From positions 49,359 to 113,358 of the forward strand of contig CALVJL010000005.1 in NCBI GenBank assembly GCA_944332075.1: DNA of 64,000 bases. The letters run 5' to 3'. Positions 32,172-41,320 of the stretch are shown here, one piece after another. The notes under the pieces were generated by a model, which saw only the letters and a list, made by a program, of their open reading frames with translations, made no database searches and had not been told where the DNA came from. The DNA is from an uncultured Bacilli bacterium (GTDB lineage: Bacteria; Bacillota_I; Bacilli_A; RFN20; CAG-449). Every line of letters starts with the position of its first letter. Positions within the stretch are counted from its first letter, which is position 1. Both the position numbers and the translations under genes were made by a program.

Positions 32172-32989
32172 CCAATAATTAGTTTAATAATATATAAAAC
32201 AATTAAATGTACGGGGTAAAAAGCGTAGCAGCCCCATTTGAAGAGAGGATGATTATATCCTCTTTTTCCATTATAAAACATTAATAAAAGCAATGCGAAG
32301 ATTATAAAGCTTTGGATGCTGTAATCAACTAATGAAGCATCAAAATAGAGATAGAGATAATTTTGAAAGATAACGCATAAAGCATTAAAACCAATTAATA
32401 ATAAAGCTGCGCAGAGAACGTAATAAAACGTAAATGTGCCTGATTTTTTATAGGCTTGATAATCAATATCGTATTGGGTGCAGGTTAGTTTTCCATAAAC
32501 ATCAATTAAAACATAACCAAGATAAATAATTAATACTGTTAGCATTCCGTATGGTCCATATTCTAAACGGATTGGAAAAAAAGAAAACCCGGATAAGATA
32601 CCAATAGCAAAAGGAATAAGCGCGAAGACTTTTAAATAAATTTCTTTTTTCATTAAAAAATAGATTGTAAGCCCGCTGATGACGAAGGTATCGAAAATCG
32701 AACCGCTATATTTTTTAAGAAAAATTATCTCTCCGATATCGACAATTATCCCCATGATGAAAAGCTGCAATAAATATTTTAATTTATTATGGGAATAACG
32801 CATTCCTTCAACAATAAAGAAAGCATAAAGCGGCATAGCGATTCTGCCAATTACTCGCATCGGATAATAAAAAGGACTTTTAATCGGTACTAAATAAGCA
32901 CCGATATGGTCGATTAACATAGTAATCATGGCAATAATTTTTAAATGAAATGACGCCAGTATTTGAAACTTATATTTTTCTTTATACAT
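32168..32989 (-). CDS. TraX-family membrane protein
   Basis: 273 residues with about eight hydrophobic helices. The start LKIIAMITMLIDHIGAYL is the hallmark of the TraX family (PF05857), with the D-H-I-G pair typical of membrane acyltransferase-like folds; RVIGRIAMPLYAFFIVEGMRYS is the second conserved block. TraX acetylates F pilin in E. coli; most Firmicute members are unlinked to conjugation and their substrate is unknown. It follows a CPBP protease gene after 2 nt on the same strand, so the two are co-transcribed, and overlaps the DegV gene tail to tail by 4 nt. Confidence 0.85.
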   Translation of the reverse strand: MYKEKYKFQILASFHLKIIAMITMLIDHIGAYLVPIKSPFYYPMRVIGRIAMPLYAFFIVEGMRYSHNKLKYLLQLFIMGIIVDIGEIIFLKKYSGSIFDTFVISGLTIYFLMKKEIYLKVFALIPFAIGILSGFSFFPIRLEYGPYGMLTVLIIYLGYVLIDVYGKLTCTQYDIDYQAYKKSGTFTFYYVLCAALLLIGFNALCVIFQNYLYLYFDASLVDYSIQSFIIFALLLLMFYNGKRGYNHPLFKWGCYAFYPVHLIVLYIIKLIIG

Positions 32990-32991
32990 AG

Positions 32992-33711
32992 TTATTGCAG
33001 AAATGATGCGATGATGGTGGTGATAACCGCGGTTAAATTATTGATTAAATGTGCGGTCATCGATGTAGCTAAGGAAGTATTTTTATCATAGGCATAGCAA
33101 AGCATAACCGCGGCAAAGATGTATGTTGGTAAATTAAGTAATTCGTTAATTAAAACGGCTTGATCAGTAAAGTTAAAATCAAAGTGGATTAACGCAAAAA
33201 CTAAAGAAGTAACAATATAGGCTAAAACTCGTGAATATTTTCTGATTCCGGCAAATAACCCGTAGCGATAAGTTATTTCCTCGACTAGAGGTGCAAATAA
33301 AACGACTGTGATAAAACTTAAAACGGGATTTATTAAAATCATATTGTCGACGCTAGCTTCATTATCATTTGAACCAAATGAAGGCATAATTAATGATAAA
33401 AGCAGATTATATGACATCGTCACCGCTAAGATAATAACTCCAATAGCAATTCCGTCTTTAATATTTTGAGGTACTTTAAAGCCTTTAAAAATATTGATTA
33501 ATTCGTTTTTCCAAACGATTAAGCATAAGATTATCGCTCCAATAAAATACACGATAAAGTTGAGAAAAGCTGAAGCTTGATCGCCCATTGCCGAAACGAT
33601 AAGTTCTCCAAATGCTAACTGAACAATTGTCGAAATGATGCTTAAGCCGAGAAATCCGACGAGAAATAAGCCCATTTTTTTCACAAATACAAAAATATCT
33701 TCGTTTTTCAT
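32992..33711 (-). CDS. CPBP-family intramembrane metalloprotease
   Basis: 239 residues, about seven hydrophobic helices. The catalytic motifs of the CAAX-protease/bacteriocin-processing family are present: VEEITYRYGLF (EExxxR) and FALIHFDF (FxxxH). Relatives cleave inside membranes, process bacteriocins or give immunity to them, but most are unassigned. It is first in a two-gene minus-strand unit with the TraX-family gene, an association that suggests processing or modification of a membrane-bound product. Confidence 0.9.
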   Translation of the reverse strand: MKNEDIFVFVKKMGLFLVGFLGLSIISTIVQLAFGELIVSAMGDQASAFLNFIVYFIGAIILCLIVWKNELINIFKGFKVPQNIKDGIAIGVIILAVTMSYNLLLSLIMPSFGSNDNEASVDNMILINPVLSFITVVLFAPLVEEITYRYGLFAGIRKYSRVLAYIVTSLVFALIHFDFNFTDQAVLINELLNLPTYIFAAVMLCYAYDKNTSLATSMTAHLINNLTAVITTIIASFLQ

Positions 33712-33784
33712 AATGCCTCGTTAGTAAGAGTATAACAGATTAAAAACAAATTAAAGATAAAAAATAATTTATATTTTTAAAAAA

Positions 33785-33790
33785 TATAAT
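33785..33790 (+). promoter_or_regulatory. -10 element of the giant-protein operon
   Basis: TATAAT at 33785-33790 with GGAGGT following near 33817 and ATG at 33829; no convincing -35. Confidence 0.45.
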
Positions 33791-33828
33791 ATTATTGTTT
33801 TGTAACTAATAACTGTGGAGGTTGTTTT

Positions 33829-36800
33829 ATGGATCCAGCTCAAATTACCTTGATCTTGAATATAGTCGTTTATGTTTTAATTGGCTTAATAGTCTTAAAG
33901 ATGATTTTTGGATTGTTTAAAGGCGTTTGGAAGTCTTTGACCGCTTTTATCATTTCATCGATTCTCTATGTCATAATTATTGTTTTCAATACAAAATTTG
34001 CTGAATTATACTATGGAATCAATTTAACTTCGCTTAATTTAGCAATCGGAATTAACGGACAAGTTTTTCCGGTTACTACAATCGGTGAAACTTTGAGAGA
34101 TATTATTATTTATTTCTCAAGTAATGGTGCAGGTTTAACTCCGTCATCTGAAGCTTTTGTAATGTGTGATAAATTAGCGACTTCAATTATTGCTTTAGTT
34201 GTATTTATCCTTCATTTCATAATTGTTTGCTTTATTATTTCACCATTACTTTCTTTCTTGATTTATAACCTTTTAATTAAACATCTTTTAGGTAAAAATT
34301 TGACACAAAAGCATAAAATCAGAGTTGGCGGCTTTTTTGTCGGAGGCGTTAAAGCTCTCGTTTCTTCAGCGTTGTTATTAATGCCGTTTACCGCGTTAGC
34401 ATCTAATGTTGTTAATACCGTGAATCAATTTGATTTTGAATTGAATAACAGTAAAACAAAAGCTTTGCAAGAATATGTCGATGCTTATAAAAATTCTCTT
34501 CTCGGACAAACTTTAACCAGCTTAAAAGTTGGTGATACATCTTTAGATATTCAATTAGCTTCTTATTTGACTTCATTTAAGTTAGGTGATGAAACTACAT
34601 CTTTATTTAATGAGATGGAGGTCTTTTTAAATATTGCTTGCTTAGGCATCCAAGAAGGGGTTATCGATTTAAGCAATTTCTCTTTCAATCAAACGGCTGC
34701 GTTATCTGAAGCTTTTGTTACCGGCTCACTTGATTTGTTAGCAAATTCCCCATTTGTTACTTCAATCTTGCCAGTAGCTTTATCAATTGTCGTCAATATT
34801 GATCAAATTAAAGATAATGTCGATTTGTCAGCGGTTAACTGGAATGATATCGATTGGAGCGATGAACTTTTAACTCTTTCCGATATCTATGATAATTTCT
34901 ATGAGACAGGATTAATCTCTCAAGCTCTCAATCCTCAAGGAATTGAAAGCTATACCTTTAGCCGCGAGAATTATACTTCTTTCAAATTAACTTTTGAAAA
35001 TTTAGATGGTTCATCAGTTTTAAATAAAGTGATGCCGTATCTTTTAACATCATTAGCCACATATGTTAATGATCAAGCTAATAATGAAATTTTGCCGGAA
35101 GATACTTCGGCTTATCAAAATATCGATCTAGGCAATGAATTGCTCTCTCTTTATGATACTGTGATTAATCTTTCTGATTTAGCTCTTTATTCACCGATTC
35201 AAAGAAATCTCACCGTTGGTGATTTCATGCATTCTAATGAACAGAATAGTGCAATAATGCAGGTAATCAATTATTCATTAACAGAAGAAGCGATTAATGG
35301 TGAAAAGAATGATGGCACGGAGTTATTAACTTCTCCGACAAGCATTGATCAAAATCGTTATCACTTATCTACTAAGAGTTTATTTGATGGTGTTTATAAA
35401 GATGACAATTCTTTAGCGTATAAAGGAATTCTTGATTCCGAATTATTACTTAGCGAAATCGGTAACGTTTTAAAATATGCAACTTCATTTGAAGAGTTAC
35501 AAAACTTAGGATTAAGCCAAGCTATCGACGAAGTCGCGGCCGAAGTAACAACAAAAGAGGAATGGAGTCATGAAATTTCTTCATTGCTTGATACAGTTCA
35601 TTTAATTTACAATAACCCAGATTTCCCTCTTCAAGATATTATTGATAATAAAGTTAATATTTTGAAAGATGAAAAAATTATCTCAATTTTGCAAGAAGTC
35701 TCTTTAAATATTGATGATTCCCGAATTCTTTCAATTTGCATCCCTGATTTAATTGAAAATCAGTTGGGTAATCAAGAGTTAATCTATGGCTTAACCTTTA
35801 AAGATCTTAATTTTGATGTTGCTTCCTTCGGACAAGAACTCTATAACCTTCTTGACTTAGTTCCAGATATCAATGCTTTAAGTGAAGCCTTAAGTTCAAA
35901 TGATCCTAATGCTTTCCTTGATAAGACCCAATTTGATGTAGAAAAACTCGGACATATTTTAAAGACTGTCGAACAATCACCTTTAATTAATCCTCAGCCA
36001 GCTGCTGGTGAAATGAGCAATTTTGAAACAGTTTTATATAATATTTTCCAAGATCAAAACTTGACCAACATGGGTTTTGCCGTCAGTGAAAATACAATTA
36101 CCTCAATCTCTGATTGGAACGCAGAAATTGATAATATCGTTACAGCTTTTTCCACTTTACAAGATTCTTCGACAATTAAAAATTTAATTAATGCCGAAGG
36201 AGAAAATATTGATTTAAATAAAATTGATTCACAAGAAATTCAAAATATTTTCTCTGATTTAGCTTCATCTACGATTATCTCTTCATCAATGGGTAATATC
36301 CTTAATTATTACTTACAAGAACCATTAAAGCAAAGCGGATTAAAAATCAATTTTAATAACGTTTCCGACTGGGATAAAGAGGCTAGTGAATTTGTTAAAG
36401 TTATCGACGCGGTTAAAGCCTTCGGTAACGACGGCATGGATTTAGCTAATATCAATATCGCATCTCTAGATGCTGCTGATATTGATAATCTCAGTACAGT
36501 ATTAAAATCAGTTTATAATTTATCTTCATTTAACAGTGAACTTGTTAACGGAAAATATGAAATTACCGGCAAACCATTTGCTGAATTCTTCTATGATAAT
36601 GTCACATCAAAGATTGAAGAGTCATTAGGTGAAGCTGTTGATTCTGAAAATGTTAAAGAAGACCATATTAGCGCTTTTGCTATCGGTAATGCTCCAACTG
36701 AGGAAGGCGGAGAAATCGATAAGATAATGAACTTATTAAAAGAATTTTTGAAAGAAGAAAACGGCGAAAAGATTTTCTTTGATAATAATGGAAATATCAC

Positions 36801-38841
36801 TTTTGAAAAGGTTTTAGAAAGTGATAATAGAATGGATGTTCTTTCACCAATTCTTACAGATTTTAATGAAATTGATTCCTTCAGAACCTTATTTAGCTCA
36901 TCACTTAATAAAGTGTTCTCAACCACGAACTTTGCTTTCGGAACGGATAATCCAGATACTACTGTTGATGAAAGAGTAACCGTTAATGACCTTTATTTTG
37001 AAGCTTTCTCGGTTGATTATAACTATAAAGATGGCAATAACGTTCTTTCTTCAAAGGGCTATGATGTTTCAAGAAGCGGTGAAATTGCCGCGCGTCAAGA
37101 TCAAATCGATATCTTTATGGATATTGCTGATCCGTTGATGGACTTATTAAATAATGATGGCTTAAGCAACGGCTTAGAATCGTTAAAAGGCGATATGACC
37201 AACGTTATTGCTCCGATGCTGAAAGCGATGGAAGAATCAGCCTTTACAAATAATTCAAGAAAAGTTAAGAATATCTACGGCGAAGGTTTAACTTTCTTTG
37301 AACAGATGATTAATTTCTTGATGGATACCAGCGGACTTGATGAATTATCTTATAATCAAAATAGAGATACTTCTTATTCTTCTGCTGAAGCGAAAATGGT
37401 TAAAAATATTTCTAAGATTTCTGACTGGGATAAAGAAATCGATAATATTACCTCAGCGGTTAATGCGACAATTAAAATGTCGAGTTCAATTAAAGACTTT
37501 AATGATTTAAGCAATGCTGAAACATTAAAAGCTCTTAATGCTCAAGAAGTTAAAGATCTCTTAGTTAGCGTTAATCACTCATCGCTTTATCACGATGCTT
37601 TACCAAAGATTTTTGATCAAGTCTTAACTAATATCAACGGCTTAATTGTTGATGAAAATGTTGTTATCAGCGGATACGCGATTGAAGATAAGACTATTTC
37701 TCAAGAAGAAAAAATTAATCTTTGGGATGAGGATATCTCTACGTTATGCGATGGCGAAGATTCCTTATTTGAGGCAATTAAAGGCGGTGTTGATAGTTTC
37801 TTTGTCAAGAATACCGACGATAGCGGAAATATCACTTCTGTTGAAGTTAATAATTTAAGCACATTATTTAATTTAATTGGCAAACTGCATACCTTTGACG
37901 ATGTCACAGTCGATGACGCGGTTATTTCTGTTAGAAGTTCATTAATCTACGGAGCTTTAGTAAAAGCTGATATCGCTGATGAAATTTGGGCTAGTGATGA
38001 TAAAGTTAGAAGCAATCAGTTAGCTGAAAAAATGATTAGCTATATAGTGAAAAATCATGTTGAAGATGAATCATTAGAAAATCAATGGGCTTTTGAAGGT
38101 GAAAGATTAGAGTACTTTATTAATAATCTTTATAGTAGCCTCTTTAATAACGGAGAAATCGTTAGTAGTATTACTGAAGTTTCCTCATCTTTAGTTGATG
38201 ATTTATTTAATTCAGTGTATACGTTAAATGATGTTTCTAATCTTGAAAACGTTACTGATAAAGATTTATATAACCGTGCTTATTTATTAAGCGAAGTCTT
38301 AGCGAGATTGTTAGACAGAATTATTTCTCAAGATATATCTACTCAGGATACAAATTATGTTTATGACTTACTCGCTCGGACAAATGATGCTGCGATTGAT
38401 AATGACTATATAACATTTAATACTTATGAAAATGATGGATTAAAAGGACTTATCGATTTTGCAGGTAATATGGCTACATATATAGGCGATATGGTTAACA
38501 AATTTGCTAATATCAACGATGAATTCTATGTAGGTATGGACAATAATATCAGCATGATGGGCAACAAAGATGATGAGATATTTAAGAGTATCTATATCAA
38601 AGAAGAATATTACTTGAATTCTATGATTGCTAGTATTGGCTTTGAAAGTTTAATTACTCCAACTATTACTGAGATTAACAAACAATTAGATACTTTAGCG
38701 ATTGTAATTCCAGAATTAGCAAATAATAAACTTGATTTCAGCATTGATTTAGCAAGTGAAGTTTTCGCTGATAAAGCTGATAACTGGACTATGCAGTTAA
38801 AGACTATTGCAGATATTTTGAGAAATTATACAAATGCCTAA
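33829..38841 (+). CDS. Giant 1670-residue membrane-anchored repeat protein with CvpA-like N-terminus
   Basis: The first 205 residues hold about five hydrophobic helices; LIGLIVLKMIFGLFKGVWKS resembles the start of CvpA (colicin V production) proteins. The following 1450 residues have no further membrane helix. They are acidic, Asn/Ser/Asp-rich and built of degenerate repeats marked by W-x-x-E-I-x-x-(L/I) at W343, W579, W763, W848, W1200 and W1299, each followed by an amphipathic helix and a (D/N)-L-x-x-(I/L) turn. SDWDKE occurs twice. The tail is probably outside the cell, but topology is not certain. GGAGGT precedes ATG 33829. It overlaps the yigZ gene by 8 nt and heads an operon of four overlapping genes. 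I know no characterised homologue. Confidence 0.75.
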   Translation: MDPAQITLILNIVVYVLIGLIVLKMIFGLFKGVWKSLTAFIISSILYVIIIVFNTKFAELYYGINLTSLNLAIGINGQVFPVTTIGETLRDIIIYFSSNGAGLTPSSEAFVMCDKLATSIIALVVFILHFIIVCFIISPLLSFLIYNLLIKHLLGKNLTQKHKIRVGGFFVGGVKALVSSALLLMPFTALASNVVNTVNQFDFELNNSKTKALQEYVDAYKNSLLGQTLTSLKVGDTSLDIQLASYLTSFKLGDETTSLFNEMEVFLNIACLGIQEGVIDLSNFSFNQTAALSEAFVTGSLDLLANSPFVTSILPVALSIVVNIDQIKDNVDLSAVNWNDIDWSDELLTLSDIYDNFYETGLISQALNPQGIESYTFSRENYTSFKLTFENLDGSSVLNKVMPYLLTSLATYVNDQANNEILPEDTSAYQNIDLGNELLSLYDTVINLSDLALYSPIQRNLTVGDFMHSNEQNSAIMQVINYSLTEEAINGEKNDGTELLTSPTSIDQNRYHLSTKSLFDGVYKDDNSLAYKGILDSELLLSEIGNVLKYATSFEELQNLGLSQAIDEVAAEVTTKEEWSHEISSLLDTVHLIYNNPDFPLQDIIDNKVNILKDEKIISILQEVSLNIDDSRILSICIPDLIENQLGNQELIYGLTFKDLNFDVASFGQELYNLLDLVPDINALSEALSSNDPNAFLDKTQFDVEKLGHILKTVEQSPLINPQPAAGEMSNFETVLYNIFQDQNLTNMGFAVSENTITSISDWNAEIDNIVTAFSTLQDSSTIKNLINAEGENIDLNKIDSQEIQNIFSDLASSTIISSSMGNILNYYLQEPLKQSGLKINFNNVSDWDKEASEFVKVIDAVKAFGNDGMDLANINIASLDAADIDNLSTVLKSVYNLSSFNSELVNGKYEITGKPFAEFFYDNVTSKIEESLGEAVDSENVKEDHISAFAIGNAPTEEGGEIDKIMNLLKEFLKEENGEKIFFDNNGNITFEKVLESDNRMDVLSPILTDFNEIDSFRTLFSSSLNKVFSTTNFAFGTDNPDTTVDERVTVNDLYFEAFSVDYNYKDGNNVLSSKGYDVSRSGEIAARQDQIDIFMDIADPLMDLLNNDGLSNGLESLKGDMTNVIAPMLKAMEESAFTNNSRKVKNIYGEGLTFFEQMINFLMDTSGLDELSYNQNRDTSYSSAEAKMVKNISKISDWDKEIDNITSAVNATIKMSSSIKDFNDLSNAETLKALNAQEVKDLLVSVNHSSLYHDALPKIFDQVLTNINGLIVDENVVISGYAIEDKTISQEEKINLWDEDISTLCDGEDSLFEAIKGGVDSFFVKNTDDSGNITSVEVNNLSTLFNLIGKLHTFDDVTVDDAVISVRSSLIYGALVKADIADEIWASDDKVRSNQLAEKMISYIVKNHVEDESLENQWAFEGERLEYFINNLYSSLFNNGEIVSSITEVSSSLVDDLFNSVYTLNDVSNLENVTDKDLYNRAYLLSEVLARLLDRIISQDISTQDTNYVYDLLARTNDAAIDNDYITFNTYENDGLKGLIDFAGNMATYIGDMVNKFANINDEFYVGMDNNISMMGNKDDEIFKSIYIKEEYYLNSMIASIGFESLITPTITEINKQLDTLAIVIPELANNKLDFSIDLASEVFADKADNWTMQLKTIADILRNYTNA

Positions 38842-39445
38842 CTATGTTTTAGAAACCTTCACCTTTGAAGAAGAAATAAAAAAAAGTCAGTTCATTTCAA
38901 TTTTATTACCTTTGAAAACTAAAGATGAATATAAAGATCACTTAAAAAGTTTAATGAAAACTTATCCAAAAGCGACGCATTATTGCTATGCGTATGTTTT
39001 TGATGAAGTGAGGAAGTCTAATGATGATGGTGAGCCTTCAGGAACGGCAGGTAAACCGATTTTAGAGGTTTTGTTAAAACATCATCTTAATAAAGTTCTC
39101 TGCGTGGTTATCCGTTATTTTGGCGGGATTAAGCTCGGCGCGGGCGGATTGTTGAGGGCTTATGTTAGCGGCGCGGTTAATGTTATTAGCAAAGCTGATA
39201 TTTATCATCAAGAAAAACGTTATTGTTATCGTTTAGTGACAGAATATAAAAATATTGATGTTTTAAAAAAGTATCTCTTAACGGAAAAGATTGAAACGCG
39301 TGACGTTTTATATCAAGATAATGTTATCTATGAAGTGTTATCTTCTAGAAAATTAGATGATTTGATAAATTATATGCAAGGACAAATTGCCATAGAGTTA
39401 ATTGCGGAAGAATTTGCCTTGGTGAAAGGAGAAAGCGATGAGTAA
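38834..39445 (+). CDS. yigZ: YigZ/IMPACT-family protein (UPF0029)
   Basis: 203 residues, typical length. The N-terminal domain has FEEEIKKSQFI, ATHYCYAYVF, the DDGEPSGTAGKPILEVL signature and VIRYFGGIKLGAGGLLRAY, all diagnostic of the IMPACT/YigZ family; a C-terminal DUF1949-like ferredoxin fold follows. The proteins bind nucleic acid or ribosomal factors, and the bacterial role is unsettled. The start overlaps the giant-protein gene and no clear ribosome site is seen, so translation probably depends on ribosomes arriving from upstream. Its end overlaps mrp by 8 nt. Confidence 0.93.
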   Translation: MPNYVLETFTFEEEIKKSQFISILLPLKTKDEYKDHLKSLMKTYPKATHYCYAYVFDEVRKSNDDGEPSGTAGKPILEVLLKHHLNKVLCVVIRYFGGIKLGAGGLLRAYVSGAVNVISKADIYHQEKRYCYRLVTEYKNIDVLKKYLLTEKIETRDVLYQDNVIYEVLSSRKLDDLINYMQGQIAIELIAEEFALVKGESDE

Positions 39446-40304
39446 TGAAAAATATAAGCAATCACCGGCATGCGATGGGGATTGCTCACATTGCCAGGAA
39501 GCTAATGACTGCTCCCAAGCTTCATTTACTGTAAATTTAAATGAATTTTCAAAGATTAAAAAAATTATCGGTGTCGTTTCCGGCAAAGGCGGAGTCGGTA
39601 AATCTTTTGTCTCTTCTCTTTTAGCGGTTTCTTTAGCTAAAAAGGGATTAAAGGTCGGCTTACTTGATGCGGATATAACCGGGCCGAGCATTCCAAAGAC
39701 TTTTGGCGTGAAAGAAAGAGCGTATGGACAAAACAATTTAATCTATCCGTTTATTTCCCCAGAGTTAAAAATTAAGATGATTTCTTCTAATATGCTTCTT
39801 GAGCATGATGATGATCCAATTATTTGGAGAGGCTCGCTTATTTCTACAATAGTCAAACAGTTCTATAGCGATGTTTTATGGGGTGAACTCGATGTTTTAG
39901 TTATCGATATGCCTCCAGGAACTGGCGATGTCGCTTTAACTATTTTCCAAAGCATTCCAGTTGATGAAATTATTATGGTAACAACACCTCAAGATTTAGT
40001 TTCCTTAATCGTTAAGAAAGCGGTCAATATGGCAAAGATGATGCATATTAAAATTAGAGGTATCATCGAAAATATGGCTTATATTGAATGCCCTAAGTGC
40101 CATGAGAAGATTTCTTTATACGGAGAATCTTCAACTGCTGAATTACTTAAAGATGAAGACATTAATTTAATTGCTTCCTTACCATTAGACCCTGCTTTAA
40201 CTAAATTAATTAATCACGGGGAAATTGAAAAGTATGAAGGAAAATATCTTGATGAAGTTGCTGAGAAGATTTATCAAGAGTTAAAAAATGAAGAAGCTGA
40301 ATAA
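39438..40304 (+). CDS. mrp: Mrp/ApbC-family iron-sulfur cluster carrier ATPase
   Basis: 288 residues. A Cys-rich N-terminus (Cys12, Cys16, Cys19, Cys25) recalls the NBP35-type cluster site rather than the DUF59 domain of longer Mrp proteins. The deviant Walker A GKGGVGKS, LLDADITGPS, VIDMPPGTGD and the CPKC pair near residue 215 define the family; the CPxC motif binds the bridging 4Fe-4S at the dimer interface. It loads iron-sulfur clusters on apo-proteins in the cytoplasm. AAAGGAG lies inside yigZ ahead of the start, and the stop overlaps the lipoprotein gene by 17 nt. Confidence 0.93.
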   Translation: MSNEKYKQSPACDGDCSHCQEANDCSQASFTVNLNEFSKIKKIIGVVSGKGGVGKSFVSSLLAVSLAKKGLKVGLLDADITGPSIPKTFGVKERAYGQNNLIYPFISPELKIKMISSNMLLEHDDDPIIWRGSLISTIVKQFYSDVLWGELDVLVIDMPPGTGDVALTIFQSIPVDEIIMVTTPQDLVSLIVKKAVNMAKMMHIKIRGIIENMAYIECPKCHEKISLYGESSTAELLKDEDINLIASLPLDPALTKLINHGEIEKYEGKYLDEVAEKIYQELKNEEAE

Positions 40305-41226
40305 GTTATTGGTAATCGGATTATTGTTTTTATCGGCTTCTGCTTGCCAGCAGACAGCTGTTTTGAAGGAGGATTATATCTCCTTCTTTAATTATGTTTT
40401 GACCTCGGGAAAGGCCAATTTTAACGATTCATTATATAATTTATCTTTAACTATCGATACTAATTCCTATATTGATAATAATACCGAGATTACTTATTAC
40501 TATCTGCCGTTTATGAAAAAGTATCAGCTTTATGATGATGAGGTAATTAAAGTTTCTGATGAAATAAATTACGGATTAGATTTATATAAATTAGTTAATA
40601 TTGTTAATACTAGCGATTTTATTTCTTGTCAAGATGGATATGAAATTAAAGAAGATAAGCTTACAAATTATCAGCTTAGTTATTTTGATAAGGACGTAAC
40701 AAGTTTAAATTTTAGTTACGATAAAACTAATGATTCCATGACTTATAATTTTCTTTTTTCTGATAATCAAATGGATAAAGTCGTAATCTTTACAGATAAT
40801 GTTCGCATCCATAATTTTTATTATGTAAGCGAAGAAAATTTTTATTTTAATAACATGCTTAATCAAACGGAATTAAGACAAAAAATAGCGCGAGATGAAG
40901 ATTTTATCTTAGTGATTTCTAATGACACATGTTCAGCTTGCCAAAGAAGCGAAGAGGCGTATTACGAATTTACTTTAGAATATCCAGATACTGAAATCAA
41001 AATCATTGATCTTGATGATTTAACCGGTGAATACCGAACATTATTTTTAACGCAGATTCAAACTGTTTATAATCAAGAAGATCCGTCTTTGCATTTAACG
41101 GGTTATGACATCTATGATAACTATTTAACTCCGACCAATATTCGTTTTAAAAACGGAGAACTCAGCTTTGTCACTTTAGGTATGAGCATGGGCAACGAAC
41201 AATTTGCTTATATTGCCTTAAATTGA
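40288..41226 (+). CDS. Lipoprotein with thioredoxin-like C-terminal domain
   Basis: 312 residues. The signal peptide ends in FLSASAC with the lipid-attached Cys20. Residues 25-190 form a domain I do not recognise. From about 200 comes a thioredoxin-like fold: FILVISNDTCSACQRSEEAYYEF carries a CSAC redox pair after a strand, followed by EIKIIDLDD. The place is outside the membrane, so it may act as a thiol-disulfide exchanger or a thioredoxin-fold adhesin-like protein. It overlaps mrp by 17 nt, ending a chain of four overlapping genes. A run of open sequence and a new promoter then lead to malQ. Confidence 0.8.
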   Translation: MKKLNKLLVIGLLFLSASACQQTAVLKEDYISFFNYVLTSGKANFNDSLYNLSLTIDTNSYIDNNTEITYYYLPFMKKYQLYDDEVIKVSDEINYGLDLYKLVNIVNTSDFISCQDGYEIKEDKLTNYQLSYFDKDVTSLNFSYDKTNDSMTYNFLFSDNQMDKVVIFTDNVRIHNFYYVSEENFYFNNMLNQTELRQKIARDEDFILVISNDTCSACQRSEEAYYEFTLEYPDTEIKIIDLDDLTGEYRTLFLTQIQTVYNQEDPSLHLTGYDIYDNYLTPTNIRFKNGELSFVTLGMSMGNEQFAYIALN

Positions 41227-41262
41227 TATAATCCTTTATTTTTCCCACTTATGACCCATTTA

Positions 41263-41291
41263 TTGAAAAATTCTTTATTAGTGTTTATAAT
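41263..41291 (+). promoter_or_regulatory. Promoter of malQ
   Basis: TTGAAA (41263-41268), a 17-nt spacer and TATAAT (41286-41291); AAGGGGGA follows and ATG is at 41321. One of the best sigma-A-type promoters of the window. Confidence 0.8.
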
Positions 41292-41320
41292 TATTTTGTT
41301 TTAAGGGGGATTAAATATAG

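Noticed and set aside
36591..36926. 111-codon minus-strand frame inside the giant protein gene
   Set aside because: Shadow of a real gene in another frame; Ser/Leu/Phe-rich reverse complement of coding sequence.
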